From positions 7,609-71,608 of the forward strand of contig MU004199.1 of NCBI GenBank assembly GCA_010093605.1: a stretch of DNA of 64,000 nucleotides. The letters are read 5' to 3'. The translations under genes were made by a program, and so were the position numbers. The number at the start of each line of letters is the position of its first letter. The first letter of the stretch is position 1. The stretch comes from Lophium mytilinum (taxonomy: Eukaryota > Ascomycota > Dothideomycetes > Mytilinidiales > Mytilinidiaceae). Below the pieces are notes generated by a model, which was not told the DNA's origin, ran no database searches, and saw only the letters and a program-made list of their open reading frames with translations. Positions 55,109 to 64,000 of the stretch are shown in pieces.

Positions 55109-56287
55109 CTACTGCTTCCTACCCACGCTCCAGCCGACCTTCATTTGAGTCTCGCAACCCAGCTCCACAGAGTTTTTGACGAGGTCTTCATCCAGAACGA
55201 CCTCTCCCTTGGGGTACAACACAATGACTGTGCTGCCACCGTACAAGAACCTCCCAAGACACTGGCCTCTCTTGACCTCAGCACCAATCTTTGATGCTGG
55301 GACGTACTGAATGCTGCCCACCAACATAGCACCGACAGCAATGATGGCAATAGGCGCTCCGGTTGAGGATCGACGCAGCGTCATAACCGACCGCCTATTC
55401 TCGCAAAATACGTCCAACGTCCCGGGCTCGTTGATCGCCTGCGGGTTCACCGTATAATACGTTCCAGGGATCTCGTTGATCTGCTCCACCGTCCCATCCA
55501 CCGGCGCATGCCAGCGATGATAGTCCTGCGGCGCCAGCCTCGCAATCACAATCGAGCCGCCATCAAACTGCCTAGCCAGCTCTTCACTCCCCACCAACTT
55601 AGGAATCGAGAACCCGAACCCCTTGATCCAGTACTTCGTCGCCAGATCCACCGTCTGAAACGCCGTTAGCCTACAATCCGCCACACTACTCGTGACCCCC
55701 TCATCTCCCGGTGCCGCCACCGGCCTCGCCGCCTCTTTGATCTCCCGCGCAAAGAACTCGTTGAACGTCGGATACTGCATAGGGTCCTCTACCACCATGT
55801 CTTTCATGGAATCCTGCAAGCCGAAGCTGTCAATGAACGGCTGGATATGCGCCTTGCTCTCCGGACTGTCGTACTCCCGCCCCATCTTCTCCGACTGCTC
55901 CTTTAGTAGCTCCAGCGTCCGCGACCAATGCAGCGCCTTCTCCTGTGTCGACCCGTAGTACAGCAGGTGCATGCCGATGCGCACGTACACGCTCATCGCT
56001 TCGAACGTCTTCTGCCCCGTGGCGCGGTCGATCACGTAGTTGCCCATGTGGAACTTGGCCTCGAGCTTCTCAAGCGTCGCGGTAGTTGCTGCGGTGGGGA
56101 AATGCTTTACGAGCCAGGCGTGCGAGGAGGGTTGGTCGCCGGGGGCGTGGAGATGTTGCTCCGGGGGCGACGAGTGGTTGGCGGCGGCGTCGGTTAGGCC
56201 ATTGAGGGCGCTGGCTGTCGCGGACCAGCCGGCGTGGTCGAGCGTGGAAGAGTCCTCTTGTGTTGGGTTGGGGGGTTGGGATGCCAT
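55109..56287 (-). CDS. Phosphatidylserine decarboxylase-like enzyme
   Basis: This is a single exon of 392 aa. Family motifs lie in order: YPTFNEFFAREIKEAARPV, TSSVADCRLTAFQTV, FSIPKLVG, the substrate-region RLAPQDYHRWHAPVDGTVEQ, VGAMLVGSI and the self-cleavage site LYGGSTVIVLYPKGE, where a GGST serine becomes the pyruvoyl cofactor. There is no mitochondrial leader or C2 domain, so it is the small soluble class that in fungi includes both lipid-acting and amino-acid-acting decarboxylases. LGST is replaced by GGST, as in many of these. The N-terminus (residues 1-50) is low complexity. The start is ATG 56287, and the open frame upstream has no ATG. The substrate remains uncertain. Confidence 0.9.
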   Translation of the reverse strand: MASQPPNPTQEDSSTLDHAGWSATASALNGLTDAAANHSSPPEQHLHAPGDQPSSHAWLVKHFPTAATTATLEKLEAKFHMGNYVIDRATGQKTFEAMSVYVRIGMHLLYYGSTQEKALHWSRTLELLKEQSEKMGREYDSPESKAHIQPFIDSFGLQDSMKDMVVEDPMQYPTFNEFFAREIKEAARPVAAPGDEGVTSSVADCRLTAFQTVDLATKYWIKGFGFSIPKLVGSEELARQFDGGSIVIARLAPQDYHRWHAPVDGTVEQINEIPGTYYTVNPQAINEPGTLDVFCENRRSVMTLRRSSTGAPIAIIAVGAMLVGSIQYVPASKIGAEVKRGQCLGRFLYGGSTVIVLYPKGEVVLDEDLVKNSVELGCETQMKVGWSVGRKQ

Positions 56288-57336
56288 TGTGAAGGTAGGT
56301 ATGCTCTTTAAGCGCGTAGGCGGTGGGGGAAGTATATGGTCAAATCGATTCAATGGCTTCGTCAATGGATGCCAAAGGGGAATTGATAAAGGTAAAGGTG
56401 CCAAGGAGCTTGAGAAGGCTTATATGGTGGAGTCGGCAGGGGAAACTTCCAATGTCGATGATGTTCCAATCTGAACCTGATTTACGCACCGAATGCTCTT
56501 TGGGTGATTGACGTCAGGCGGGGATGCTGCTAAGCCTTTCCTCACTAAGTTAGATTCCACTGCATTTTAATCACCCTCTGGCCTCTAAGTTTCCAAATCC
56601 GGTACACAGTACATACCTTGGAATCGCCATCTATTGCCCTCACAAAACAAAGACGTGGGAACAAGACGTAGGAATGACGTTTCTTTCATTCCAGGTTTCT
56701 AGTAACCTGTTCCTTCCATCCACTTGCAAAATAAGACTCCACGGCTACGAAAACCATTCTCACTCCCCCTTCCCTTGCAAGTAGTGAGAAATGAACGAGT
56801 AGAGTGATATTAGTCTATTCATTGATGTACCCGGGAAATAAAAACGTGAAACTTGTTCTGGCCAAAGAAGAGACGAAGCTTTTATCCTTTCGAAGTGGGC
56901 GCAAAGGCAGACGGGTGAGCGATACCCGTTAGTATCAAGACTTCACGATGGGTCGAGGTTTGATTCGTTTTGATGCATCGGTAGGCCGGTGAGGGTACCC
57001 GAGACGGACTAAAGATGAAATCCACAACGATGATGAGATAATTGGATTCTGAGGTTGCGGTAATAGTGCAGCTAGCCCAATCCAATCAAAGGTGCGGATA
57101 TCCGGCTTGACGATTGAGAGGATACTACCAGAGTGTCGGTCAGAATGAATGGAACTCGTTTTCCAAGTTTTAAACTTCATTTCCTTAGCGTTCACTATAC
57201 TCCAGTAAGTTGGTCTTCCCTTAGATTCTAATCCAATGCCATTACAAATTTGAATACTAACTTCAGAGAATCAAGCGGTAATATCGGAACTACTGACCTT
57301 CATTACATCCACAACGTAAAGTCACTTAGGGAGATC
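56288..57336. other. Intergenic, about 1 kb
   Basis: It lies between two minus-strand genes (promoter of the decarboxylase, 3' end of the DUF1989 gene). No gene, repeat or RNA was recognised. Confidence 0.45.
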
Positions 57337-58146
57337 CTAAGCATTAGGAATATCCATGATCTGAAAATGCGCATCCATGGGCTTGCCCCCATTAATACTC
57401 AACACATCCTGCGGACACGAGCTCATCACAACCACCAAATCCCTCTCCGCCCAAAGCGCCACATAGTCTCCCTCCTTCGTAAGCGGAGCCTCAAAACTAA
57501 TACCTCTCTTCGCCCCCTCTCCTTCCTCCGTAACCGGAATATTCATAAACAAATTGAAGGGATCCGGGACCCGCCCACCCCACCGTGCCTGCAGACCAAG
57601 TAACCCATCCACCACCTCTTTCTCCGCATCCGTCTCTTTCGGCAGCGATAGCGCAAGCTTCTCCAACGCGTCCCAGCAATTATCCGTGCATGACTCGTGG
57701 TACGTCGTCACGCCCAACTCGCTATACCGCCACCGATCGCACGCCGCGATCAGGGTATCGTGCACACCAGGACTCGTGTCCTCCACAAGCGTCAACATCG
57801 GCGCTCGCTTCTGGCTCCGCAGTGTATCTCCGATTTCGGGTGTGAGCTTCAGCAGCGAAGCACGAGTGTGGCACATGGACATGTACTCGGGGGCGGCAGC
57901 GGCTGTGTTGGCGGCAACGGAGTAGGCGGTTGCTGGGGCGGAGAGAGCGGCGGGGAAGATTGGAGCATCGGTGGTTGGGAGGGATGATGAGGGGAGGGCG
58001 AAGGCCCAGGTGTCGACGACTTGGTGGCCGGAGGTGTTAATGACTTTGATGGTTTGGCCGGCGCGGAGGATAGTCGCTGCGCCGCGGCGAGCGGGAATGA
58101 GGTTGAGGGAGGGTTCTTGGGGCTTTTCTTGGGTGGTTTGAGGCAT
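57337..58146 (-). CDS. DUF1989 (urea-carboxylase-associated family) protein
   Basis: This is a single exon of 269 aa. Family features are the start IPARRGAATILRAGQTIKVI, NTSGHQVVDTWAFAL, SMCHTRASLLKLTPEIGDTL, THD-like VHDTLIAACD, NLFMNIPV and the metal-region SSCPQDVLSINGG. DUF1989 proteins are found beside urea carboxylase and amine-degradation genes in bacteria and are related to guanidine-carboxylase helper proteins. In fungi they occur singly. An oxidoreductase or hydrolase activity on small nitrogen compounds is conceivable but unproven. No neighbouring gene here supports a nitrogen pathway. Confidence 0.88.
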   Translation of the reverse strand: MPQTTQEKPQEPSLNLIPARRGAATILRAGQTIKVINTSGHQVVDTWAFALPSSSLPTTDAPIFPAALSAPATAYSVAANTAAAAPEYMSMCHTRASLLKLTPEIGDTLRSQKRAPMLTLVEDTSPGVHDTLIAACDRWRYSELGVTTYHESCTDNCWDALEKLALSLPKETDAEKEVVDGLLGLQARWGGRVPDPFNLFMNIPVTEEGEGAKRGISFEAPLTKEGDYVALWAERDLVVVMSSCPQDVLSINGGKPMDAHFQIMDIPNA

Positions 58147-58747
58147 TTTGGGCGAAAATAGGGAATGTTTGATATATTTGAGGGAGGGAGCGCGGAGCTT
58201 AAGTTGGGAGAGAAATGGCGCTTGGATTTTTTCAGAATACTAGCAAGTAGAGAATATGGTATTATCGAGCACAGGAGTGGGTGTTGATAGAGACAAATTG
58301 GAAAAGAAATAATGCGTTACCTGAAAAGTGGTGTCTGGAGATAAGCTATAGGATTAGAGACCTTGTACGTGCGAGTCAGTCATGACCCCGCGATGCTATG
58401 ACATAATGAGGGGCAGAACCGCGAGCCTTGCCCTCATTTCTCGTTCACCCTCGTATGTACCGGTCGCGTAGTGATCATTCTTTCCAGGGGACACTTATAT
58501 CATCGTGAAATACGTGCCGATTGGTCAATCGAATTTCCGAATTAGGACATTCCGCCAAGAGCGGGAGGCTATGATGGGCCAATGTAAACCTCACGTCACT
58601 AGCTAGTCATGGTGTTGCACTCTTATGCACAAAGTGCTGGCATATATTGAATAGTAACCAGGTTATAAGGCTCAAAGACACTTTCCCAATCAAAACTTCC
58701 ATCGTCGCAGTAGTGACCCCCAGATGTAGGAACATACGTCATGTCGT
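58147..58747. other. Intergenic, promoter of the DUF1989 gene
   Basis: I see no coding signal on either strand. Confidence 0.45.
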
Positions 58748-59887
58748 TCAGAACATCTCTTCGATGGGCCTCCCCTCCCTCTCGGCACACAGCTCAAGCC
58801 TGACCCCAATGATGTTGATCAATAGCTGCTCCCATCCATACTGGCCCATCAAGTGATCTGCCTCCGCATTCGTAAGACCTCCGAACTGTCTCTCCTTCTT
58901 GATCCAATAGTGAGCTGGGATGAAGGTTTGCCTAAGCTGGGCACGGATGAGGGTGTAGTTGACCGCTGTCTGCAAAAGGTTCTTTAGCTGGGTGTACCGC
59001 TGTGCATCGGCTAATCCTCGAGCATCCTCATATCTCCAATGGATGACGAGATAAGGGTTCAACTCTGACGCGATCTTTGAAAACAGCAGGTCCCTTACAA
59101 CGTACGGCCTATCTGTTCTAGCCCCGTGTATAATTGGTGTGCGGCAAAGCTTCGCAAATGTTTCCTTGACTTCGTCGATTACGAGGCGAAACTCCTTGAG
59201 TGTTTGAGGCCCCGGGATCCCCATTCGTCTACGGATCAACTGGGCCGCCAGTTCGAACTCTGTGTGGAAGTCGTGCAAGAGGATAGCAAGCGGCTGGTTT
59301 CGATTAAGGGGTCGGCCGAGAATATCGTCTACTAGCATGCCGTTGAACCAGCTTTCGCGGATTTCTAGTACGCAGGCGACGAACGGAGACTTCGTCCACT
59401 GCCGCCGACATAATGGACAGTCGTTGAAGCTTTGGAAGTGCGTCTTGATACAACTCCTGCCAAAGACATGTTTGCATGGCGAGGGCAGTCGAATGGCGTC
59501 GTGGTGCTGCGAAGGATCGTATGATGCTGTGGACGTCCCTGCCTTTGTTTCGTCTTCATTTGACTGTGTATCCCCTTCGTCAATAGGGCCATACCTATCT
59601 AGGCAGATGATGCAGGTTCGTTCGTTTTCGGGGAGGTATGTTGGTAGAATGCCGGGAACCCCATCAAGATAACATTGGATTCCTAGCCTAGAGAATGGTG
59701 GCTGCCATGGATGTGGTAAAGGTGTTGCGTCAGTCACCGAGCCGGGCGCTGGAAGCTTTGGAGCAGGCACTTGACGGTGGATGAGGGCATCGTCAATCCC
59801 GGGGCGTAAACCTAGAACAGAGTCCTCGAGGGCGAGCTGTTCTAAAGTCTGGCGGTATTCTAGGTGTCCAGGACAATAATTAGCCAT
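58748..59887 (-). CDS. RING-type zinc-finger protein
   Basis: This is a single exon of 379 aa. The RING lies at about residues 92-170: TCIICLDRY, a long acidic insert (DEGDTQSNEDETKAGTSTAS), then SPCKHVFGRSCIKTHFQ and DCPLCRRQW. The C-x-H-VFG-x2-C form, where glycine replaces the usual fifth ligand, is common in fungal RINGs. The rest is helical with no other domain recognised. RINGs act as E3 ubiquitin ligases, and substrates are unknown. Start 59887 (MANYCPGH) is the only well-placed ATG. The long insert between the first two zinc pairs is unusual but does not touch the ligands. Confidence 0.82.
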   Translation of the reverse strand: MANYCPGHLEYRQTLEQLALEDSVLGLRPGIDDALIHRQVPAPKLPAPGSVTDATPLPHPWQPPFSRLGIQCYLDGVPGILPTYLPENERTCIICLDRYGPIDEGDTQSNEDETKAGTSTASYDPSQHHDAIRLPSPCKHVFGRSCIKTHFQSFNDCPLCRRQWTKSPFVACVLEIRESWFNGMLVDDILGRPLNRNQPLAILLHDFHTEFELAAQLIRRRMGIPGPQTLKEFRLVIDEVKETFAKLCRTPIIHGARTDRPYVVRDLLFSKIASELNPYLVIHWRYEDARGLADAQRYTQLKNLLQTAVNYTLIRAQLRQTFIPAHYWIKKERQFGGLTNAEADHLMGQYGWEQLLINIIGVRLELCAEREGRPIEEMF

Positions 59888-60485
59888 TGTCACCCCTGAA
59901 CAGCCCGACTTCAGTCGCGGAATATAAGATAGGGATAATTTCAGAAATGGTAGTGGTGGTGGTGGTAGACTAAGAATGTTTGAAGAAAGGAATAAGTGCC
60001 GAGTACGTGCGTTCAGGGAGAATATATAGGCGCGCTGTAGCCGTAGTAGTGAATCTCCGGATCAACTTTTAATTTCGCGATAACTAGAGAACGGGTTCAA
60101 TAGTCCCCGCTACTATGCGAAAGCCCGCAAGCTATCCGCCAACCATCGGATTAACGGATGACTCGGCTAGTAAGGTGGGATATTGGGAGCATCTCGGCCT
60201 AAGAAAAAGCCTGTGATGAATAGATTAGTAACGGCACAAAACGACCGTTATGTACACCAAGTGTCCATCGTTCTATACTAGATCAGTCATTATCGCTCCG
60301 AAGTATCTTGAGATAGACCGAATAGTTATTTGGCGACTATGAAGCACTTATATATCGCTAAAATTGATTGCTAATGGTAAAACCGGTTGCTTGAGAGAGT
60401 TGACCAAGGTGGCATTCTTGTCTGGAGTTTGATAGCTGAGTGCCTAATGCACTACTTCTGGACCGAGTGCACAAGGAGTATATCA
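59888..60485. other. Intergenic, no gene recognised
   Basis: This is the promoter side of the RING gene. A GTGGTGGTGGTGG microsatellite lies near 59950. Confidence 0.45.
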
Positions 60486-60911
60486 CTACTTGAGTGCTGA
60501 TTTTGGAGGCTGAACGGCACTGTCAGGAGAGCTCCAGCTGCCCGGTTCCTGGCTGGCTAAATGGTAACCAGATCTGCACTTCGTGTCTTTCACATCGCGG
60601 TCAGAAGTTTGAAATTCACTCGGGGCACCCCAAAGCGTGTCAAACAGGGGTGCTCGCCTACCACGGTATCTCAAACGTTCACTATACGTCATATGAACAG
60701 GACACCATGTCATGAGTTCATCAGCATACCAATCTAGTGCTGCTATCACTAAGAGGCCCTCCTTTGTATCCTCAGGGCCATTTCTACGGATTTTCTTCCA
60801 GTTTGTAACAGCTATGTGCATTTGAGGGGAATCGCGGGAGCACCTCAACGACTCAAGTACGTTATTGATATAAGCAGTCCCGCGGGCCGCTGTACCCCTG
60901 GCCTCCTTCAT
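60486..60911 (-). CDS. Hypothetical small protein
   Basis: This is a 141-codon open frame from ATG 60911 with balanced amino-acid composition (LLVIAALDWYADELMTWCPV, TNWKKIRRNGPEDTKEG). I know no family. No splice signals or partner domain are evident, and part of a longer gene or chance is possible. It is listed only because the frame is the longest in a 1.5-kb interval and does not shadow another gene. Confidence 0.3.
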   Translation of the reverse strand: MKEARGTAARGTAYINNVLESLRCSRDSPQMHIAVTNWKKIRRNGPEDTKEGLLVIAALDWYADELMTWCPVHMTYSERLRYRGRRAPLFDTLWGAPSEFQTSDRDVKDTKCRSGYHLASQEPGSWSSPDSAVQPPKSALK

Positions 60912-61465
60912 AACGATATGATGGAGCTAAGTCAAGTAATGGAAGGAATTGAAATGAGCCATCATTAAACGAGCACGACTGTTCGTCACTACTTAGAGAA
61001 GTGCGGCGGATCTTGTATGGTAATATGATGTAAAAGAAGACGCGGTGATAGTTAGGCTGCTTCTCAGCTGAACTTGACTGGGAACTCGCTGGTTAGGCCC
61101 CTTCTCACAGTCGCGTTAAGTAAACAAAAGCCGAGCTTCAGTACAGATACCGGTGTACTCAGATCGGTAGTCTGCTCGTGCAGGTACAAGATGACCCGAA
61201 GCTTCCAGCATAGCTTCTACTAGAATTGTCTTTTTGCTTCCATGAGATCTATTAGACTTGGTATGGTTAGACTGTGCATAAAGCCAAGGTAAGGACGATG
61301 TTGACATCATAGGCTGAGTCGCGGGGGTTTTAGCTAGTGAACATTCACCAACGACTGAAGTCACATCATTTAGCCTCAGAGCGAACTGCTTACTTAGCTA
61401 CAACCCGCAAGCGCACACAACCACCCACAACATTAAGTTCATCTTCCAAACTTACCACCGACACT
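60912..61465. other. Intergenic, promoter of the BTB gene
   Basis: An open frame continues 43 codons upstream of the chosen ATG at 61466 but only from GTG, so it is likely 5' leader. Confidence 0.4.
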
Positions 61466-62854
61466 ATGCCTGATCCCAATGGGCCAGCAGCCGCAACAGA
61501 TGGCACATTGGCCGAGTCATCATCACTGCCTTTCCGCCAGATTATACCCTCGGTATTTTCTGAGGAGCCGTCCAAGACTCTAGAGAGACCAATAGTATCC
61601 GCGAAACAACCCGAACCGACCCGTTCGCAGTCTCCCGCAGGTTCGACGCCGGCGAGACCACAGCATGCCGGGAACCAAGCCAAGACGCACGTCGAGCTAG
61701 ATCTTGACGGAATAGACAAAGCTCTGGCTTCCATCGGTATCAAGGACAGTGCCACGATAGCTACTACCAACGTCATAACAGGGACGCCTTCCTCGACCGC
61801 GCTCATCATAGTGCCTGGATCTGGGTCCGCCGCTGCAATACCTTGCACTGCGGCAGCGGCTCAAGAAACCAACCAAAGCCATACCCTTAGGGGAACTCCG
61901 GCCACCTTTGTTCCGTATATAGAAGAAGCACTAGAAGGGACCACACAGCATTATCAAACCATCACTATGCACCCTTTCTATCGAAACTCTTCTCTTGAGG
62001 AACTGCGTCTGAGAGACTATTCGAACTCACGTATCTATGGGCCCGGATCATCTACTATCTCCCTGCAACCCCATCCTGGCAACTTCTTCGGCGGTGCCCG
62101 TGTCGCAGAGCCTCTCTTCCCACCAGCGCCTGTGTCTGGCTTTGGCCCATCTCAAACGACACTCTTCGGCCTCTTCCAGGATCCATTTGGTTCTGGCCGC
62201 GGCGTCTCCGGCCCCATAATCACCCTGCAGATTCCGGCTTCGAACCCGTCTGGATCAATCACGGAGCAGCACGTTCATCTGAGTCTGGCACTACAGTCTC
62301 CATATCTACGTATCATGCTACTTGGCCGCTTGGTACACCCCTCGTCTCCATCCAATTCGACGCTAAAGCTCGACCTAGAGACGCCTGAGATCGTCGACAT
62401 GGCGATTCAGTTCCTCTATACTGGATCAGTCACCCTCAAACTTCTCCGTTCTTCTACCGAACTCGAAGCCCTGCGCCGCAAGCTTAGTGTCTTGGAAACA
62501 CTCAAACTTTGCCGCCTTTGGCTCCTCGCTGTGAAGTTGAGAATGCCGAAGCTACAGAACGAAGCGATTAGACTGCTCTGGGTCAAGTTAGGCCTTGATC
62601 CGGGCGTGCCAGACTTGCAACAAATGACCCTTAGCTCGGCAACTATAGACTGGGTGTATTCAAAGACGGCGCCTGATGATGCGCTGAGACGGCTGGTTGT
62701 GACGGTGTTCTCGATTAGAACAAAACCTAGTATGGTGAAGCAAGGCTTGAAAGCTGGCGAATATCAAATTCTGAGTCTCGAGTTCTGGAGGGAAGCATGG
62801 ATGGTCGACCGGGACGCCGCGTTGGGTGTGAAGGAATTCTACGTAGAGGAATAG
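61466..62854 (+). CDS. BTB/POZ-domain fungal protein
   Basis: This is a single exon of 462 aa. Residues 1-230 are low complexity (serine, proline, alanine). A BTB-like fold follows: HVHLSLALQSPYLRIMLLGR, LKLDLETPEIVDMAIQFLYT, then CRLWLLAVKLRMPKLQNEAI, LDPGVPDLQQM and WVYSKTAPDDALRRLVV, the usual fungal BTB plus C-terminal helical region. BTB proteins of this sort may be cullin-3 adaptors or simple oligomerisers. It has a convergent partner of the same family at 63227-64000. Confidence 0.85.
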   Translation: MPDPNGPAAATDGTLAESSSLPFRQIIPSVFSEEPSKTLERPIVSAKQPEPTRSQSPAGSTPARPQHAGNQAKTHVELDLDGIDKALASIGIKDSATIATTNVITGTPSSTALIIVPGSGSAAAIPCTAAAAQETNQSHTLRGTPATFVPYIEEALEGTTQHYQTITMHPFYRNSSLEELRLRDYSNSRIYGPGSSTISLQPHPGNFFGGARVAEPLFPPAPVSGFGPSQTTLFGLFQDPFGSGRGVSGPIITLQIPASNPSGSITEQHVHLSLALQSPYLRIMLLGRLVHPSSPSNSTLKLDLETPEIVDMAIQFLYTGSVTLKLLRSSTELEALRRKLSVLETLKLCRLWLLAVKLRMPKLQNEAIRLLWVKLGLDPGVPDLQQMTLSSATIDWVYSKTAPDDALRRLVVTVFSIRTKPSMVKQGLKAGEYQILSLEFWREAWMVDRDAALGVKEFYVEE

Positions 62855-63226
62855 GTAATAGGGAGCAGGGCAATTTTTCAGCGAGTCGGATTGACTGGTG
62901 TAACCCCGATTGTGAGGTGGTAAAGATCGGTTCAGATATGGGTTTCGAAGCCTTTTGTTGCAACCATTTGCGGTGTATCTGTATGAGACTACAAAGAGGG
63001 TAATGCTAGAACGTAGCCTCGAAACTGGGAGACGACATTCCTCCTTCTGCTGGCAGACACTTAGAGTGAGGATACCTCTGTAAAATATCACCGTTCGGGT
63101 ACTAGAACCTGAATTCATAATTGGGCCATGGACGTAAGGGCAGTAGAAATGGGTTTAAATAGATTCTATGACGAAAGCCGAAGAGAATCGTGCATACACA
63201 AGACCTATTCAACATTTTCCACAGGC
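62855..63226. other. Intergenic between convergent BTB paralogs
   Basis: The 372 bp form the shared 3' region. No feature was recognised. Confidence 0.45.
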
Positions 63227-64000
63227 TTACTCCTTAACATAAAAAGACCGAATCTTGATCCCCAATGCCGCAAAGTCCTTTGATGCGATACACATATCCT
63301 GCCATAGCTCGATAGGCAATTTACCATACCCAGTTCCACCTGCACCTGGTTCCAGGCCTTTCTTCAAGTCCTTCTGCTTCACGCGATCCTGGAATATAGC
63401 ACTCATCAACCGGCGTAACGCTGATCCACACTCCGTTTTTTCATACATCCACTTCAACGTCGCAATACTAGGCGTCATCTGATCCATTTCAGGCAAGTTT
63501 TCATAGTAGCCCAGCTTCAGGCACAGGAGCCGGGTAGCCTCATTCTGCAATTTCGGAAGCTGGACTTTGGCTGCCATGACCCAGAGACGACAGCTCTTCG
63601 GTATATCAGGACGCATGAGCCTCGTACGGCTGATCGTCATCAGGTCAGAAGTTCCTGTGGAAATTCGGAGGTTGCGGGTGATGCCGATAGAGTTACGTTA
63701 CAGGAATTCCAACATCCACAGCACTATATCTTCGGATTCAAGGTCGAAGTCCAGCACGATCCGACTGGTGGGGTGAACGCCTTCGAGTCGGTCTCTCAAC
63801 TTGGCGTGGAGGAAGGGGACTTGTAAAGCGAGGTTAATATGGGTGTGTATCTCCACCGCTTCTGACTTGGGCGACTCTACAGGAACGCGGAGCATAAGAA
63901 ATAGGCCGGTCAAAGGGTGATCAGAATCCAAGGCCGGTCGGGTAAAGCCAAAGAGCGTCGGGAGAGGGGTTATTTCGCTTCTAGCTGACGTAGAGGCGGC
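63227..64000 (-). pseudogene. BTB/POZ paralog, partial, with an in-frame stop
   Basis: The minus strand has one continuous frame from the window edge to the stop at 63227. It reads PLPTLFGF, then HINLALQVPFLHAKLRDRL, DFDLESEDIVLWMLEFL, and later KSCRLWVMAAKVQLPKLQNE, MDQMTPSIATLKWMYEKTEC and FAALGIKIRSFYVKE. This follows the 61466-62854 protein throughout. A TAA at about 63696-63698 sits where the partner has the tyrosine of FLYTG, so the frame is split. A 72-nt intron (GTAACG donor in the same place, CAG acceptor near 63632) would bypass the stop but would delete the conserved FLYTG region. I favour a nonsense-broken paralog. The N-terminus lies outside the window. Confidence 0.65.

Noticed and set aside
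1-64000. tRNA, rRNA, CRISPR array, bacterial operon features
   Set aside because: None could be supported by eye. The sequence is eukaryotic with introns, and no tRNA-like A/B box pair or 5S core was found.

Overview
The window is nuclear DNA of a filamentous ascomycete (Pezizomycotina). The evidence is short introns (47-65 nt, GTANGT donors, CTAAC/CTGAC-like branch points), fungal-only families (Zn2Cys6 regulator, Helo-like/ankyrin protein, 2EXR/F-box-like proteins, fungal BTB proteins, TRI7-like membrane acyltransferase), an augmin-like gene, and two AT-rich blocks with the CpA-to-TpA depletion pattern of repeat-induced point mutation (RIP). I cannot name the species; a Dothideomycete- or Eurotiomycete-like genome would fit. 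Layout: 1-825 is a RIP-degraded AT-rich block. 870-8846 is a decayed accessory stretch: an amidohydrolase relic, a fragment of a fungal transcription factor, an alpha/beta hydrolase with an in-frame stop and a CPS1-like M20 peptidase with two single-base frameshifts surround one apparently intact TRI7/wax-synthase-like membrane acyltransferase (4687-6055). 9399-17956 holds a Zn2Cys6 regulator divergent from an MFS anion:cation symporter, an SDR enzyme behind a duplicated 44-bp leader repeat, a 2EXR/F-box-like protein and a seven-helix membrane protein. 18228-34165 is mostly conserved core genome: a protein kinase that I join in frame to a WD40 domain (1025 aa), a CHIP-like TPR/U-box ligase, thymidylate synthase sharing a 173-bp promoter with an augmin HAUS3-like gene and carrying an MBF (ACGCGT) box, a Helo-like/ankyrin protein, an Fhit-like HIT hydrolase, a STEEP1-like zinc protein and a Cdc4-type myosin light chain whose ATG is alone on its exon. 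34511-38400 is a RIP-destroyed transposon island containing a recognisable relic of a Harbinger (DDE_Tnp_4) transposase. 38872-64000 returns to genes: an alpha/beta hydrolase, a multi-pass membrane protein with an 18-nt microexon, a C2H2 factor, an F-box-like cysteine-rich protein, a five-segment small membrane protein missed by simple ORF calling, a 559-aa C2H2-like protein, a phosphatidylserine decarboxylase-like enzyme, a DUF1989 protein, a RING protein and two convergent BTB paralogs, one of them broken. A 228-bp Tc1/mariner-type MITE lies at 54697-54924, with related ends at 54975 and inside an intron at 46474. All splice models come from reading the sequence (consensus sites, frame continuity, family similarity from memory); none was tested with transcripts or database searches. 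The two points most worth a second look are the kinase-WD40 fusion and the concentration of broken genes beside the left RIP block.
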